Assembly (NCBI GenBank): GCA_002404515.1
Contig: DHJV01000007.1
Coordinates: 5,988 to 59,244 of the forward strand
Length of the DNA stretch: 53,257 nucleotides
Origin: Lachnospiraceae bacterium UBA4711
GTDB lineage: Bacteria > Bacillota > Clostridia > Lachnospirales > Lachnospiraceae
Reading direction: 5' to 3'
The translations under genes and the position numbers were made by a program. This document shows, in pieces, positions 41,502-50,790 of this stretch; positions within the stretch are counted from its first letter, which is position 1; each line of letters begins with the position of its first letter. The notes below the pieces were generated by a model. That model had not been told where the DNA came from and did no database searches. It saw only the letters and a list, made by a program, of their open reading frames with translations.

Positions 41502-43551
41502 ATTATCGACCCGGAATATCCGGAAAAGTATGCAGAATTATCTGATCTATTTTGCAACACTGATCTTAGGTGTTGCGATCTTCTATGTGTTTAATGCGCT
41601 GGGAAGTCAGACTGTTATGTTGAAGGTATCGTCGAACACGGCGGAGGTCATTGAGCTTATGAATGAGGCAATGTCCGTCGTCAGTGTGTTCGTATCGATC
41701 GTGCTTGGTTTTCTCGTCGTGTACGCAAGTACCTTCCTGATGAAACGAAGGAAGAAGGAATTCGGTATCTACCTCACGCTCGGCATGGGAAAAACACAGG
41801 TGGCAAAGATTCTGGTGATTGAGACGGTGCTGATCGGTGTGATTTCCCTGGTGATCGGATTGCTGTTTGGTATCGGTATCTCACAGGGCATGAGTGTTGT
41901 GACAGCCAATCTCTTCGAAGCGGATATGACAAACTTCCGGTTCATGGTCAGCACATCTGCGATTGTGAAAACCATTGTTTACTTTGCGATTATGTATGTG
42001 ATTGTCATGGTGCTGGATGTGATCGTGGTGAGTCGTGCAAAGCTCATCAATCTGCTTCATGCAGGCTCCAAGTCACAGAAAAATCATGCAAAAAATCCGA
42101 TTGTCTGTGTGCTCGTATTTATCATTGCCGTTGTCTTGCTTGCAACCGCGTACTATAAGGTAACGGCAGGCGTAAATGAAATCTCTGATATTCGGGGACT
42201 TGGTATCCAGATTGCAAAAGGTATCATTGGAACCTTTCTTGTATTCTGGTCTGTATCCGGCATGCTGCTTGCTGTCGTGAAACGGTGCAAACGGTTTTAT
42301 TATAAAGGCGTGAATTCCTTCAGTGTAAAAGAGCTTGGAAGCCGCATCAACACAACGGTTTTCTCCGGTGGAATTATCTGCCTGCTGCTTTTTTTCACGA
42401 TCTGTATCCTGTCAAGTTCGATGGCAATCCGGAATTCGATGAACCATGTGTTAGAGACCTGTACCCCGGTTGATGTGCAGTTTTCAAAGCTGTATTCCTA
42501 TGATGCAGCCGAGGACTATGACATAACCGGGCACAATGTGGAAGAAAACCTGAAAGCCTGTGATATTGATACATCGAAGCTTACGGATGTGACAGAAATG
42601 CACCTCTATGCGCCGGAAGATATCCATATTGGAGATTTCTTTGGAAAGAAATTTGCAGAGAGTGGATCGGAGGATTATTTCAAAGAAGCATCGATGGAAA
42701 CGATGCACATTGGAGAGTACAATAATTTTGTAAAATCCTTTGGCGGAACGACAATCGACCTTGCAGAGGATGAATACGTGATACTCTGTAATTACGGAGA
42801 GATGGACAAACGATACAATGTGGGATTGGCGGAAGGACAAACAGTTACGATAAAAGGAAAGACCTATCATCCGAAATACAATGCCTGCGTGAATGGTATC
42901 GTCTACATCAGCAATTCGGAGAGTAATGAGGGTGTCCTGCTTGTGCCGGATTCCACGGATCTGTCTGATTGTAACTACTGGTATGATATCTACTCAGCCA
43001 ATTATAATACGACCGATCAGGCAGAAATAGATGTACTGAATGAATATTATAGTAATGAGCATTTCTATGAATTGCAGGATGCGAAGGCGGAAGCATTTGT
43101 TGGCGAGGATGGCGCCTACTATTCCATGAGCGGGGAAACAAGCAAACGACTCCGTGACAACAGTGTGGGACTTACTGCGATGATCGTATTTATCGGTATC
43201 TACTTAGGCGTTGTATTCCTGATCTCCGGTGCGGCAATCCTCTCATTGAAGGAGCTTTCCGAGGCAGCCGACAGCAGGGAAAAATACAAGATCCTGCGCC
43301 GGATCGGCGTCGACGAGAAGAAGATTCGCCACTCACTTCTTGCACAGTCAGGCGTATTCTTCGGAATGCCGCTTCTGCTTGCAATCGTGCATTCCATCTT
43401 CGGAATGCAGACAGCAATGTTCATTCTGACAGCATTTGGACGGGGCGGACTGCTCGGTTCAATCCTGCTTGCGGCAGCCGTAATATTGGTAATTTATGGC
43501 ATTTATTTCATGATTACGTATATATGCAGCCGTAAGATTATCAGCGAATAA
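41488..43551 (+). CDS. BceB-type ABC transporter permease (FtsX domains)
   Basis: A 687-residue permease with ten predicted helices in the BceB order. An FtsX domain lies in the first ~200 residues. Further helices follow near 205-310, then a large extracellular domain between the seventh and eighth helices (about residues 325-560). Three C-terminal helices end the protein. The size and the big loop are typical of peptide-sensing BceB proteins. It lacks an adjacent regulator and kinase; the matching pair is upstream at 29987-31665. The start is ATG 41488 or the next codon. Confidence 0.93.
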   Translation: MMLFKLSTRNIRKSMQNYLIYFATLILGVAIFYVFNALGSQTVMLKVSSNTAEVIELMNEAMSVVSVFVSIVLGFLVVYASTFLMKRRKKEFGIYLTLGMGKTQVAKILVIETVLIGVISLVIGLLFGIGISQGMSVVTANLFEADMTNFRFMVSTSAIVKTIVYFAIMYVIVMVLDVIVVSRAKLINLLHAGSKSQKNHAKNPIVCVLVFIIAVVLLATAYYKVTAGVNEISDIRGLGIQIAKGIIGTFLVFWSVSGMLLAVVKRCKRFYYKGVNSFSVKELGSRINTTVFSGGIICLLLFFTICILSSSMAIRNSMNHVLETCTPVDVQFSKLYSYDAAEDYDITGHNVEENLKACDIDTSKLTDVTEMHLYAPEDIHIGDFFGKKFAESGSEDYFKEASMETMHIGEYNNFVKSFGGTTIDLAEDEYVILCNYGEMDKRYNVGLAEGQTVTIKGKTYHPKYNACVNGIVYISNSESNEGVLLVPDSTDLSDCNYWYDIYSANYNTTDQAEIDVLNEYYSNEHFYELQDAKAEAFVGEDGAYYSMSGETSKRLRDNSVGLTAMIVFIGIYLGVVFLISGAAILSLKELSEAADSREKYKILRRIGVDEKKIRHSLLAQSGVFFGMPLLLAIVHSIFGMQTAMFILTAFGRGGLLGSILLAAAVILVIYGIYFMITYICSRKIISE

Positions 43552-43556
43552 ATATC

Positions 43557-43585
43557 TTGAAAAAAAAGAATAAGTAAGCTATAAT
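43557..43585 (+). promoter_or_regulatory. 6S RNA promoter
   Basis: TTGAAA (43557-43562), 17 nt, TATAAT (43580-43585). The predicted start is near 43592, just before the closing stem of the RNA. Confidence 0.75.
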
Positions 43586-43591
43586 TAGCAC

Positions 43592-43790
43592 ATATTAAAA
43601 ATATAATATATCTGGAATGTTCGATAACTCCTGTTATTTTTGAACCTACATTTACTTTAAACGGGATTCCTATATCTGTGATATTATGTCAGGCCTCCTA
43701 TGAGTGGAAGACAGAGGATCACATGCGGTTGCCCACCTAGCGTCAGCTAGGAGTCAAAAGGCAGGAACCGGCATCCCGGATATATTTTTT
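43592..43790 (+). ncRNA. ssrS: 6S RNA
   Basis: The ends form a long closing stem: 43605-43621 (begins AATATATCTGG) with 43770-43786 (GGCATCCCGGATATATT), 16 of 17 pairable with wobbles. The 5' side contains AATGTTCG and the 3' side CGGCATCCCGGA, close to the E. coli 6S ends. A hairpin (CCTAGC-GTCA-GCTAGG, 43736-43751) lies on the 3' side of the central bubble, the position of the 3' hairpin in 6S. The promoter-to-T-run length of about 199 nt is right. 6S RNA mimics an open promoter and binds RNA polymerase. This fills the 43552-43803 gap. Confidence 0.82.
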
Positions 43791-43803
43791 TGGAGGAAAA
43801 TAC

Positions 43804-46161
43804 GTGAAAAAGAAGATACTCACGTTTATGCTTTTGCTGGTTATAGCCGGGGTAGTTATGATTGCCGGTCATGAGATTGCACGGCATACGCACAAAGCGG
43901 AACAAAATACGGAAACAACGGAAGTTCCCGTGGATTATAGCTTATATTATACCTATGCAGATGTGGAGAATGTCGTCAGTTATCTGGCAGATACAAAGGC
44001 AGAATCCGAGGTATTATCCCGTCTGATCGACCCTCTCAAGAAAAGCGAGGTCATCGATGTGGCGTTTGTAAAGTCTGTGGCACAGACGATACAGGTGAAG
44101 GCACCGATTTACGAGGAAGCACTAAACGGAAAGAAGGATTCTGACTACGTGACGAAGGCGGAGTTCGAGGATTTCTATGAGCGGATTGTCGCATCGGCAA
44201 CGGTGAAAGGGCTGCTTCGGAAGGATGTACTGGTGCTTTCAATTTCGGAGGAGGACAAGACATCTTTTTTCGATGGACAGGACACCTACAATGCAGAATT
44301 TGAAATCGACGAAAGCTACGAGGGCAATGTGCTCGATGTCTATATGAAAAATGGAAAAATCTTTAAGATCAACCGTCTTGGCGATACCCGGATCACATTG
44401 CAAAATGTATGGGTGGAGTCCGTGACAGATGGAAAATGCACGTTCTTATATGGAGATCTGGAAAAGACCTACCCTGCCCGGACGGAGGAAGGCATCCCGG
44501 ATGGAGCTGTGACAGTCGCAACAAGTCTGGATGCGGAACGGCAGACAGAAGCCGGCTATGAAACGGCGGGCTATGTTGCAAATCTCGTGTTTGACTATGC
44601 GGGCATCTGTAAAATCGAACGACCACAGAAGGTGCTGCGCGGCAGAGTCATTTCGACGGGAGATACAGATATTCAGGTGGAAAATATCGGCGGACTCACA
44701 CTTGCCGATCATTATAAAATGTACAATGTGTATGAGGATGCAGTGGACGAGGAAAGTCTGTCTCTGCTTCTTGGTTATTCCTATGTGGACATGTATCTGC
44801 AGGATGGAAAAGTAGGTGCCGTCGTGATCAACCAGGAGTTAAAAAGCGAGGACATCCGCGTGATCATCAGCAACGATGATTATTCTTCTTATGAGATGGA
44901 GATGGTGCAGTTTACTGCGACATCCGCGTTCACAGTGGCATATCCGGATGAGACGGAGAAAACATACGAGGCCGGTGAGACGGTCACGATCGCACCAGAG
45001 GATTATGCGCCGGACGATAGATTGACGGTAACACCGGATACGCACAGTGGGAGGATCAAATTGCTCAGCGTGACGCGTGAGTGCGGTAATCCGGAATACG
45101 ATGGAACGATGGAGCTTGATGTACAGGATGGGTATATCTATGTGATAAACGAGCTTTCGCTAGAACGATATCTGGCAAATGTTGTGGCAAATGCAATGCC
45201 ATCGGATTACCCGGATGCAGCCATGCAGGCGATGGCAATCTGTGCCAGGGGAACGGCATATGCGAAGTTAAAGGATGAAAGTTATGCAGAATATCATGCG
45301 CATCTTGACGATTCCAGTCTCTGTCAGGTATATAATAATGTGGCAGAAACCGATGCGTCCATCCGTGCGGTGAAGGATACATACGGGCTGGTGCCGACCT
45401 ACCGGGGAACTTTGATCGTACCGATGACATTTAACACATCTTTCGGAACAACCTGCACGAATGCGGAAATCTGGGGCGGTGATGCGTATAGTTATCTGGA
45501 GTCCAATGTGGAGAATTTGAATAAGGATAAGATCGATTTATCGGATGAAGCAGATTTTGAGGCATTTTTGACAGATAGTGATGCGTATACTATTATAGAT
45601 AAAGATTCGCCATATTACCGGTGGGATATTACATTTACGCAGGAAGAGATGACAGACGCAATCGAGACAGTTTTGGAAAACCGTAAATCTCTGATGGCAG
45701 ATGCGATACTTGTCGAGGATGAAACCGGTGCGTTTGTATCGGCAGAAGTGCCGGAGCTTGGAACTGTGACAGAAATCGAGGTGGCGGAGCGCACAGTGAG
45801 CGGTGTTGTATCGAAGCTTGTGATCCACGGAAGTGAACATACAATATCCATCAGCGGACAGAGCAATATCCGTGCAATCCTAAATCCTGTCAATCAGGAG
45901 ATTGTACGGCAGGACGGTTCGACGGTAACAGGCTGGACATCACTTCCAAGTCCATATTATTATGTGGAGAAGACAGATGCGGGATTCGTGGTTCATGGCG
46001 GTGGATTCGGGCATGGAGCCGGTATGAGTATCTATGGAGCCGGTGTGCTTGGCAGACAAGGAAAAAGCTACAAATATATATTACGGCATTATTTCTCGTA
46101 TGTCGATTTTGCATCAATCTATACGATGGAAGATGGAGAGGAAGCAGCAGATTCAGAATAA
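43804..46161 (+). CDS. Large membrane-anchored SpoIID-domain protein, catalytic Glu missing
   Basis: The 785-residue protein starts with a membrane anchor (LTFMLLLVIAGVVMIAGHEIA). About 400 residues of mostly beta-type sequence without a recognised domain follow. A SpoIID/LytB domain (residues ~440-770) has LSLERYLANVV, FNTSFGTTCTNAEIWG and the C-terminal HGGGFGHGAGMSIYGAGVLG. SpoIID enzymes are peptidoglycan lytic transglycosylases using the Glu of an x-x-E-M-P motif. Here the motif reads VVANAMP, with Ala464 in that place, and GMSQ reads GMSI. It is more than twice the length of SpoIID. It may bind glycan without cutting. The start is GTG 43804 after GGAGG. Confidence 0.82.
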   Translation: MKKKILTFMLLLVIAGVVMIAGHEIARHTHKAEQNTETTEVPVDYSLYYTYADVENVVSYLADTKAESEVLSRLIDPLKKSEVIDVAFVKSVAQTIQVKAPIYEEALNGKKDSDYVTKAEFEDFYERIVASATVKGLLRKDVLVLSISEEDKTSFFDGQDTYNAEFEIDESYEGNVLDVYMKNGKIFKINRLGDTRITLQNVWVESVTDGKCTFLYGDLEKTYPARTEEGIPDGAVTVATSLDAERQTEAGYETAGYVANLVFDYAGICKIERPQKVLRGRVISTGDTDIQVENIGGLTLADHYKMYNVYEDAVDEESLSLLLGYSYVDMYLQDGKVGAVVINQELKSEDIRVIISNDDYSSYEMEMVQFTATSAFTVAYPDETEKTYEAGETVTIAPEDYAPDDRLTVTPDTHSGRIKLLSVTRECGNPEYDGTMELDVQDGYIYVINELSLERYLANVVANAMPSDYPDAAMQAMAICARGTAYAKLKDESYAEYHAHLDDSSLCQVYNNVAETDASIRAVKDTYGLVPTYRGTLIVPMTFNTSFGTTCTNAEIWGGDAYSYLESNVENLNKDKIDLSDEADFEAFLTDSDAYTIIDKDSPYYRWDITFTQEEMTDAIETVLENRKSLMADAILVEDETGAFVSAEVPELGTVTEIEVAERTVSGVVSKLVIHGSEHTISISGQSNIRAILNPVNQEIVRQDGSTVTGWTSLPSPYYYVEKTDAGFVVHGGGFGHGAGMSIYGAGVLGRQGKSYKYILRHYFSYVDFASIYTMEDGEEAADSE

Positions 46162-46176
46162 CAAAGCGGAGGATGT

Positions 46177-47085
46177 ATGAAAAAGGTCGTTCGGTTTATT
46201 ATCAAATTTGTGAACAAAGCAACTGCGGACAGCGTGCCGGCGTATGCGGCACAGGTTGCTTTCTTTGTCATGCTTTCATTTTTCCCATTTATGATGCTGC
46301 TTGTTATGATTGCATCGAAGCTGTCTGTTATGAATACGAATGTACTCGGTTACATTCTGCGTGTCGTACCGAGCGGACTGGAATCTTATGTAGCGTATAT
46401 CGTGGATGATGTAGTCAATGCAAATGTGCAGTCGTTTACACTCATTACCGTATTTGTCAGCTTGTGGTCCGCGGCGAAGGGAATTCAGGCACTCTCGACC
46501 GGATTAAATAAGATCTATGGTGTGGAACAGAACAAAAATTATTTCCTTGTGCGGCTGATCTGTGCACTATATACACTGGTGTTTATGCTGCTTTGCTTGA
46601 TCGTGATTGCGATACAGGCGTTCGGTTCGCAGATCGCCCATAAGATCATCGCCCATTACCCGGCATTTGCGGATGCAACACTGCTGATCTTAAGCCTGAA
46701 GAACGTGGTGACATTCCTTGTTATCTTTGTCTTTTTGCTTCTGATCTATTACCAGCTTCCGAACCGGCGCGGACATATGCGGCATGAGTTTACCGGGGCT
46801 GTGCTGGCTTCACTTGCATGGATGCTTATGACACGGGGATTTTCTGTCTATATCAAGTATTCGGCAGATAATTCCAAGATGTATGGAAGTATGACATCGG
46901 TTGTCCTGATCATTATCTGGCTGTATATTGGTATGCAGATCGTCTTATATGGTGCGGAAATCAATTATTATCTGTCGGATCTGATCTGGAAGTACCGGGA
47001 GAAACACCGGTTAAAAAAGAAAGCAGAGCGGGAAGAAAAACAAAAATTAAAAAAGCAGCAGGAAGAAAATACAAGCATATCTTAA
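46177..47085 (+). CDS. YihY/virulence factor BrkB family membrane protein
   Basis: A 302-residue membrane protein with about six helices. It has the family pattern VAFFVMLSFFPFMMLLV in the first quarter, SLWSAAKGIQALSTGLNKIYG in the middle, and SKMYGSMTSVVLIIIWLYIGMQIVLYGAEIN. The C-terminal tail is lysine-rich and cytosolic. The family was once called RNase BN in error; its role is unknown, possibly in transport. It lies 15 nt after the SpoIID-domain gene and probably shares its transcript. Confidence 0.88.
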   Translation: MKKVVRFIIKFVNKATADSVPAYAAQVAFFVMLSFFPFMMLLVMIASKLSVMNTNVLGYILRVVPSGLESYVAYIVDDVVNANVQSFTLITVFVSLWSAAKGIQALSTGLNKIYGVEQNKNYFLVRLICALYTLVFMLLCLIVIAIQAFGSQIAHKIIAHYPAFADATLLILSLKNVVTFLVIFVFLLLIYYQLPNRRGHMRHEFTGAVLASLAWMLMTRGFSVYIKYSADNSKMYGSMTSVVLIIIWLYIGMQIVLYGAEINYYLSDLIWKYREKHRLKKKAEREEKQKLKKQQEENTSIS

Positions 47086-47095
47086 TCGCTATCGG

Positions 47096-47124
47096 TTGAC
47101 ACCCCAAAACGGATGTGCGATAAT
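47096..47124 (+). promoter_or_regulatory. glyA promoter
   Basis: TTGACA (47096-47101), 17 nt, GATAAT (47119-47124), 36 nt before the glyA start. Confidence 0.75.
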
Positions 47125-47160
47125 CATACAGAAAAATTACAACAAGATGGAGGGACAAAG

Positions 47161-48396
47161 ATGTATAGTTTTGATGAAATAGCAAATTTCGATCCAGAGA
47201 TTGCACAGGCAATGACGGACGAGATTAACAGACAGGATCATAATATTGAGCTGATCGCATCAGAGAATATCGTATCCAAGGCAGTTATGGCAGCTATGGG
47301 AAGTCCGCTTACGAACAAGTACGCAGAGGGATATCCGGGAAAGCGTTACTACGGCGGATGTGAATATGTCGATGTAGTGGAAGACCTTGCAAGAGAACGG
47401 GCAAAGAAGTTGTTTGGATGTGAATATGTCAATGTTCAGCCACATTCCGGCGCACAGGCAAATATGGCAGTATTTTTCGCTATTTTGCAGCCGGGCGATA
47501 CATTTATGGGAATGAATCTGGCGCATGGCGGACACCTGACACATGGTTCACCGGTGAATATGTCAGGTAAGTATTTCAACGTCGTACCATACGGTGTGAA
47601 TGATGAAGGATTTATTGATTATGATGAGGTACTCCGCATCGCGAAGGAATGCAGGCCAAAGATGATTGTTGCTGGTGCATCTGCATATGCAAGAGCAATT
47701 GACTTCAAGCGTTTCCGTGAGATCGCAGATGAGGTTGGCGCAGTCCTTATGGTAGATATGGCACACATCGCAGGTCTGGTTGCTGCCGGACTTCACCAGA
47801 GTCCAATTCCGTACGCACACGTAACAACAACTACAACACACAAGACATTGCGTGGACCACGTGGTGGTATGATTCTTTCCAGCAATGAAGTAAATGAGAA
47901 ATATAACTTCAACAAGGCAGTGTTCCCTGGTATTCAGGGAGGCCCTCTGATGCACGTGATCGCAGGTAAGGCTGTCTGCCTGAAGGAAGCTCTGACAGAC
48001 GAATACAAAGAGTATCAGAAGCAGGTTGTGAAGAACGCAGCATGTCTGGCACAGGCACTGACGGAACGTGGATTCAAGATCGTATCCGGTGGTACAGACA
48101 ATCACCTGATGCTTGTTGACTTACAGAACCTTGACCTGACAGGTAAGGAAGTGGAGAAGCTTCTGGATTCTGTTCATATCACAGCTAACAAGAACACGGT
48201 ACCAAACGATCCAAAGTCACCGTTTGTTACAAGTGGTATCCGTCTTGGTACACCGGCAATCACAACACGTGGTGCAAAGGAAGACGATATGATCGTGATT
48301 GCAGATGCAATCAAGGCTGCCGTTATTGACAAGGATAACGATAAGGCAATGGCACTTGTAAAGAGCATCACAGACAAGTATCCATTGTATGCATAA
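47161..48396 (+). CDS. glyA: Serine hydroxymethyltransferase GlyA
   Basis: It interconverts serine and glycine with tetrahydrofolate, giving methylene-THF. The 411-residue PLP enzyme has ELIASENIVS, NKYAEGYPGKRYYGG, VQPHSGAQAN, MVDMAHIAGLVAAG and the PLP-Lys motif TTTTHKTLRGPRGG. The start is ATG 47161, with GGAGGGAC upstream; the frame to 47113 has no ribosome site and overlaps the promoter. It has its own promoter and terminator, so it is probably monocistronic. Confidence 0.97.
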   Translation: MYSFDEIANFDPEIAQAMTDEINRQDHNIELIASENIVSKAVMAAMGSPLTNKYAEGYPGKRYYGGCEYVDVVEDLARERAKKLFGCEYVNVQPHSGAQANMAVFFAILQPGDTFMGMNLAHGGHLTHGSPVNMSGKYFNVVPYGVNDEGFIDYDEVLRIAKECRPKMIVAGASAYARAIDFKRFREIADEVGAVLMVDMAHIAGLVAAGLHQSPIPYAHVTTTTTHKTLRGPRGGMILSSNEVNEKYNFNKAVFPGIQGGPLMHVIAGKAVCLKEALTDEYKEYQKQVVKNAACLAQALTERGFKIVSGGTDNHLMLVDLQNLDLTGKEVEKLLDSVHITANKNTVPNDPKSPFVTSGIRLGTPAITTRGAKEDDMIVIADAIKAAVIDKDNDKAMALVKSITDKYPLYA

Positions 48397-48443
48397 TACG
48401 CATAAAGAACGAAATCAAATCGTATACTAAGTAAAATCAAATG

Positions 48444-48505
48444 CAAAACCGGGGGCTGCGTGAGAGGGAATCCGTTCCCTTGACACGAAGCTTCCGGTTT
48501 TGTTA
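48444..48505 (+). terminator. Long terminator hairpin after glyA
   Basis: Outer arms CAAAACCGG (48444-48452) and CCGGTTTTG (48494-48502) pair perfectly. The inner arms (CGTG/CACG and AGGGAA/TTCCCT) extend the stem with a few mismatches to a TCCG loop. T-rich sequence follows. Confidence 0.78.
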
Positions 48506-48570
48506 TTTCTGTCATAGGTTCAGAAAATGAATCGTGACAATCATAAAATAAATGGAGAACAGACAGATAG

Positions 48571-50472
48571 ATGGAAAATCAGCAGAAAAATTCCGCCCCG
48601 GAGAACAATTCGGACAACCGGAATCCGAACAATAACAACAATAAGAAAAAGCCATCCAAAACGGTGGTGATATGGATTGTATCGATTTTATTGACATTTA
48701 TGATCTGGCAGGGAATTACGGCGATACAGCAGTCCAAACAGGAGAAGATCACGTATGATACATTCCTGCAGATGCTTGATGATAAATTGGTTACAGATGT
48801 GAAGCTCTACAATGACCGGATCAGCTTCACACCGATCTCGAAGGAGACAGGTGCGGAGATGGACAAGACTTATTATGTAATCCGTATCAGCGATTACAAG
48901 ATCGTGGATCGTCTGCAGAAGGCGGGCGTGCAGTTCGAGGAGATCGACGAAGGAAAAAATGCAGTTGTTTCAACCATTTTCTCTTATGTTGTAATGATTG
49001 GAGCCTTTTATCTGCTGATGTCGTTATTGATGCGGAATATGTCTAAATCCGGAGGCTTTGGAAAAAGCAATGCGAAGATGTATGTGGAGAAGAAAACCGG
49101 CGTGACATTTGCGGATGTTGCCGGTCAGGAGGAGGCAAAGGAATCCCTCTGCGAGATGGTAGATTTCTTAGACCAGCCAGAACGATACTTAAAGATCGGT
49201 GCGAAGCTGCCGAAGGGTGCTCTGCTTGTAGGACCTCCGGGAACCGGTAAGACGCTGCTAGCCAAGGCAGTTGCCGGTGAGGCGAATGTTCCGTTCTTTT
49301 CGCTGTCCGGTTCGGAGTTCGTGGAGATGTTCGTCGGTGTCGGTGCCAGCCGTGTGCGTGATCTGTTCCGCAAGGCGAACAATATGGCACCATGTATTAT
49401 ATTTATCGATGAGATTGATGCGATCGGAGGAAAGCGTGACACGCGTCATGGCGGTGGCGATTCCGAGCGGGAACAGACCTTGAACCAGCTCTTGTCGGAG
49501 ATGGATGGTTTCGACAGCTCGAAGGGAATTATCGTGCTTGCAGCGACAAACCGCCCGGAGGTACTTGATAAGGCATTGCTCCGTCCGGGACGATTTGACC
49601 GTAGAATCATCGTGTCAAAGCCGGATATGCAGGGACGTATCGATACACTCAAAGTACATTCGAAGAATGTCAAGATGGATGAGACGGTAGATTTCAAGGA
49701 GCTTGCACTTGCCACATCTGGTGCTGTCGGTGCAGACCTTGCGAATATTATCAATGAGGCGGCGTTAATGGCTGTCCGTAACAAGCGGGATTATGTATCC
49801 CAGAAGGATCTGATCGCTTCAGTAGAAGTTGTATTCGCCGGAAAAGAGAAGAAGGAGAAGCTGCTCTCACCAAGAGAGAAGAAGATCGTTGCCTACCATG
49901 AGGTCGGACATGCGCTTGCTGCCGCATTGCAGAAGAACACGCTTCCAATCCAGCGTATCACGATCGTACCGCGTACATCCGGTGCACTTGGCTATGTATG
50001 GCAGGTGCCGGAGGAAGAGAAGCAGTTGCAGACGAAGAAGGAAATGGAAGAGGATATCGTAACATTTCTGGCTGGTCGTGCAGCGGAGGAGCTGAAGTTT
50101 GATTCCGTTACGAATGGCGCCTCAAACGATATCGAGAAGGCAACGAGTCTGGCGCGGACAATGATTACGATGTACGGTATGTCCGAGAAGTTCGGCATGG
50201 TGCAGCTCGAAGGAGTAACCGGAGAATACTTGGATAACCGTCGCGTATTAAACTGTTCTTCCGAGACAGAGACGAAGGTCGATACCGAAGTTAAGAATAT
50301 GATGAAAGCAAGCTACGAGAAGGCATACAAGTTACTGAAAAAGAATATGCCGACCCTCGATGCGATCGCACAGGTACTCTACGAGAAGGAAAACCTGAGC
50401 GGCAAGGAATTCATGGAATTATACGAGAAGTATCAGAATGTGAAGCTTACGGAAGCGGAAAAGGTACAGTAG
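48571..50472 (+). CDS. ftsH: ATP-dependent zinc metalloprotease FtsH
   Basis: A membrane-bound AAA+ protease that degrades misassembled membrane proteins and regulators. The 633-residue protein has an Asn-rich N-terminal tail (residues ~8-25), helix 1 (~31-50), a periplasm-side domain, helix 2 (~132-152), Walker A GPPGTGKT, Walker B IIFIDEIDAI, the second region of homology ATNRPEVLDKALLRPGRFDR and the zinc site His443-Glu444-x-x-His447 (HEVGH). The third zinc ligand is in the NDIEKAT region. The start is ATG 48571. Confidence 0.97.
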   Translation: MENQQKNSAPENNSDNRNPNNNNNKKKPSKTVVIWIVSILLTFMIWQGITAIQQSKQEKITYDTFLQMLDDKLVTDVKLYNDRISFTPISKETGAEMDKTYYVIRISDYKIVDRLQKAGVQFEEIDEGKNAVVSTIFSYVVMIGAFYLLMSLLMRNMSKSGGFGKSNAKMYVEKKTGVTFADVAGQEEAKESLCEMVDFLDQPERYLKIGAKLPKGALLVGPPGTGKTLLAKAVAGEANVPFFSLSGSEFVEMFVGVGASRVRDLFRKANNMAPCIIFIDEIDAIGGKRDTRHGGGDSEREQTLNQLLSEMDGFDSSKGIIVLAATNRPEVLDKALLRPGRFDRRIIVSKPDMQGRIDTLKVHSKNVKMDETVDFKELALATSGAVGADLANIINEAALMAVRNKRDYVSQKDLIASVEVVFAGKEKKEKLLSPREKKIVAYHEVGHALAAALQKNTLPIQRITIVPRTSGALGYVWQVPEEEKQLQTKKEMEEDIVTFLAGRAAEELKFDSVTNGASNDIEKATSLARTMITMYGMSEKFGMVQLEGVTGEYLDNRRVLNCSSETETKVDTEVKNMMKASYEKAYKLLKKNMPTLDAIAQVLYEKENLSGKEFMELYEKYQNVKLTEAEKVQ

Positions 50473-50497
50473 GAATAGGATTTTGAATAAATAAGTA

Positions 50498-50770
50498 TGA
50501 AGCGTACTTGTGATTTCTATATAGGCATGCATCAACAATCAGAAATATAAATATGTTTGGAACTTAGAAGTACTTGATGTTCTGTAAATATCCAGCAATG
50601 TTTGAACACGATGTTCAAACAAGCCGTCGTTGAGCCATGGACGGCGAATCGGCGGCGGTTGCGGACGATATTATTGTGTATATCAGAACATTTAGTACTT
50701 CTTAGTTTCAATACATCGTATATTTCTGATTGTTGATACATACCTATATAGAAATCACAATACGTTTCAA
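50498..50770. repeat. Long imperfect inverted repeat (~95-bp arms, ~85% paired) with inner hairpins
   Basis: The left arm from about 50498 (containing TTGTGATTTCTATATAGG) is matched by the right arm ending at about 50770 (CCTATATAGAAATCACAA at 50743-50760). Shared blocks include ATCAACAATCAGAAATAT, AGAAGTACT and ATGTTCTG with their complements. The centre holds a perfect TGTTTGAACA-CGA-TGTTCAAACA (50599-50621) and GCCGTC/GACGGC (50623-50645). This fills the 318-nt gap 50473-50790 and no ORF is visible in it. It may be a MITE-like element or a large RNA hairpin. Confidence 0.8.
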
Positions 50771-50790
50771 ACATGTGGAGGAAAATCAAA

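Noticed and set aside
43592..43790. Riboswitch for the SpoIID-domain gene
   Set aside because: Closing stem, end motifs, own promoter and length all match 6S RNA, and no aptamer consensus was recognised.
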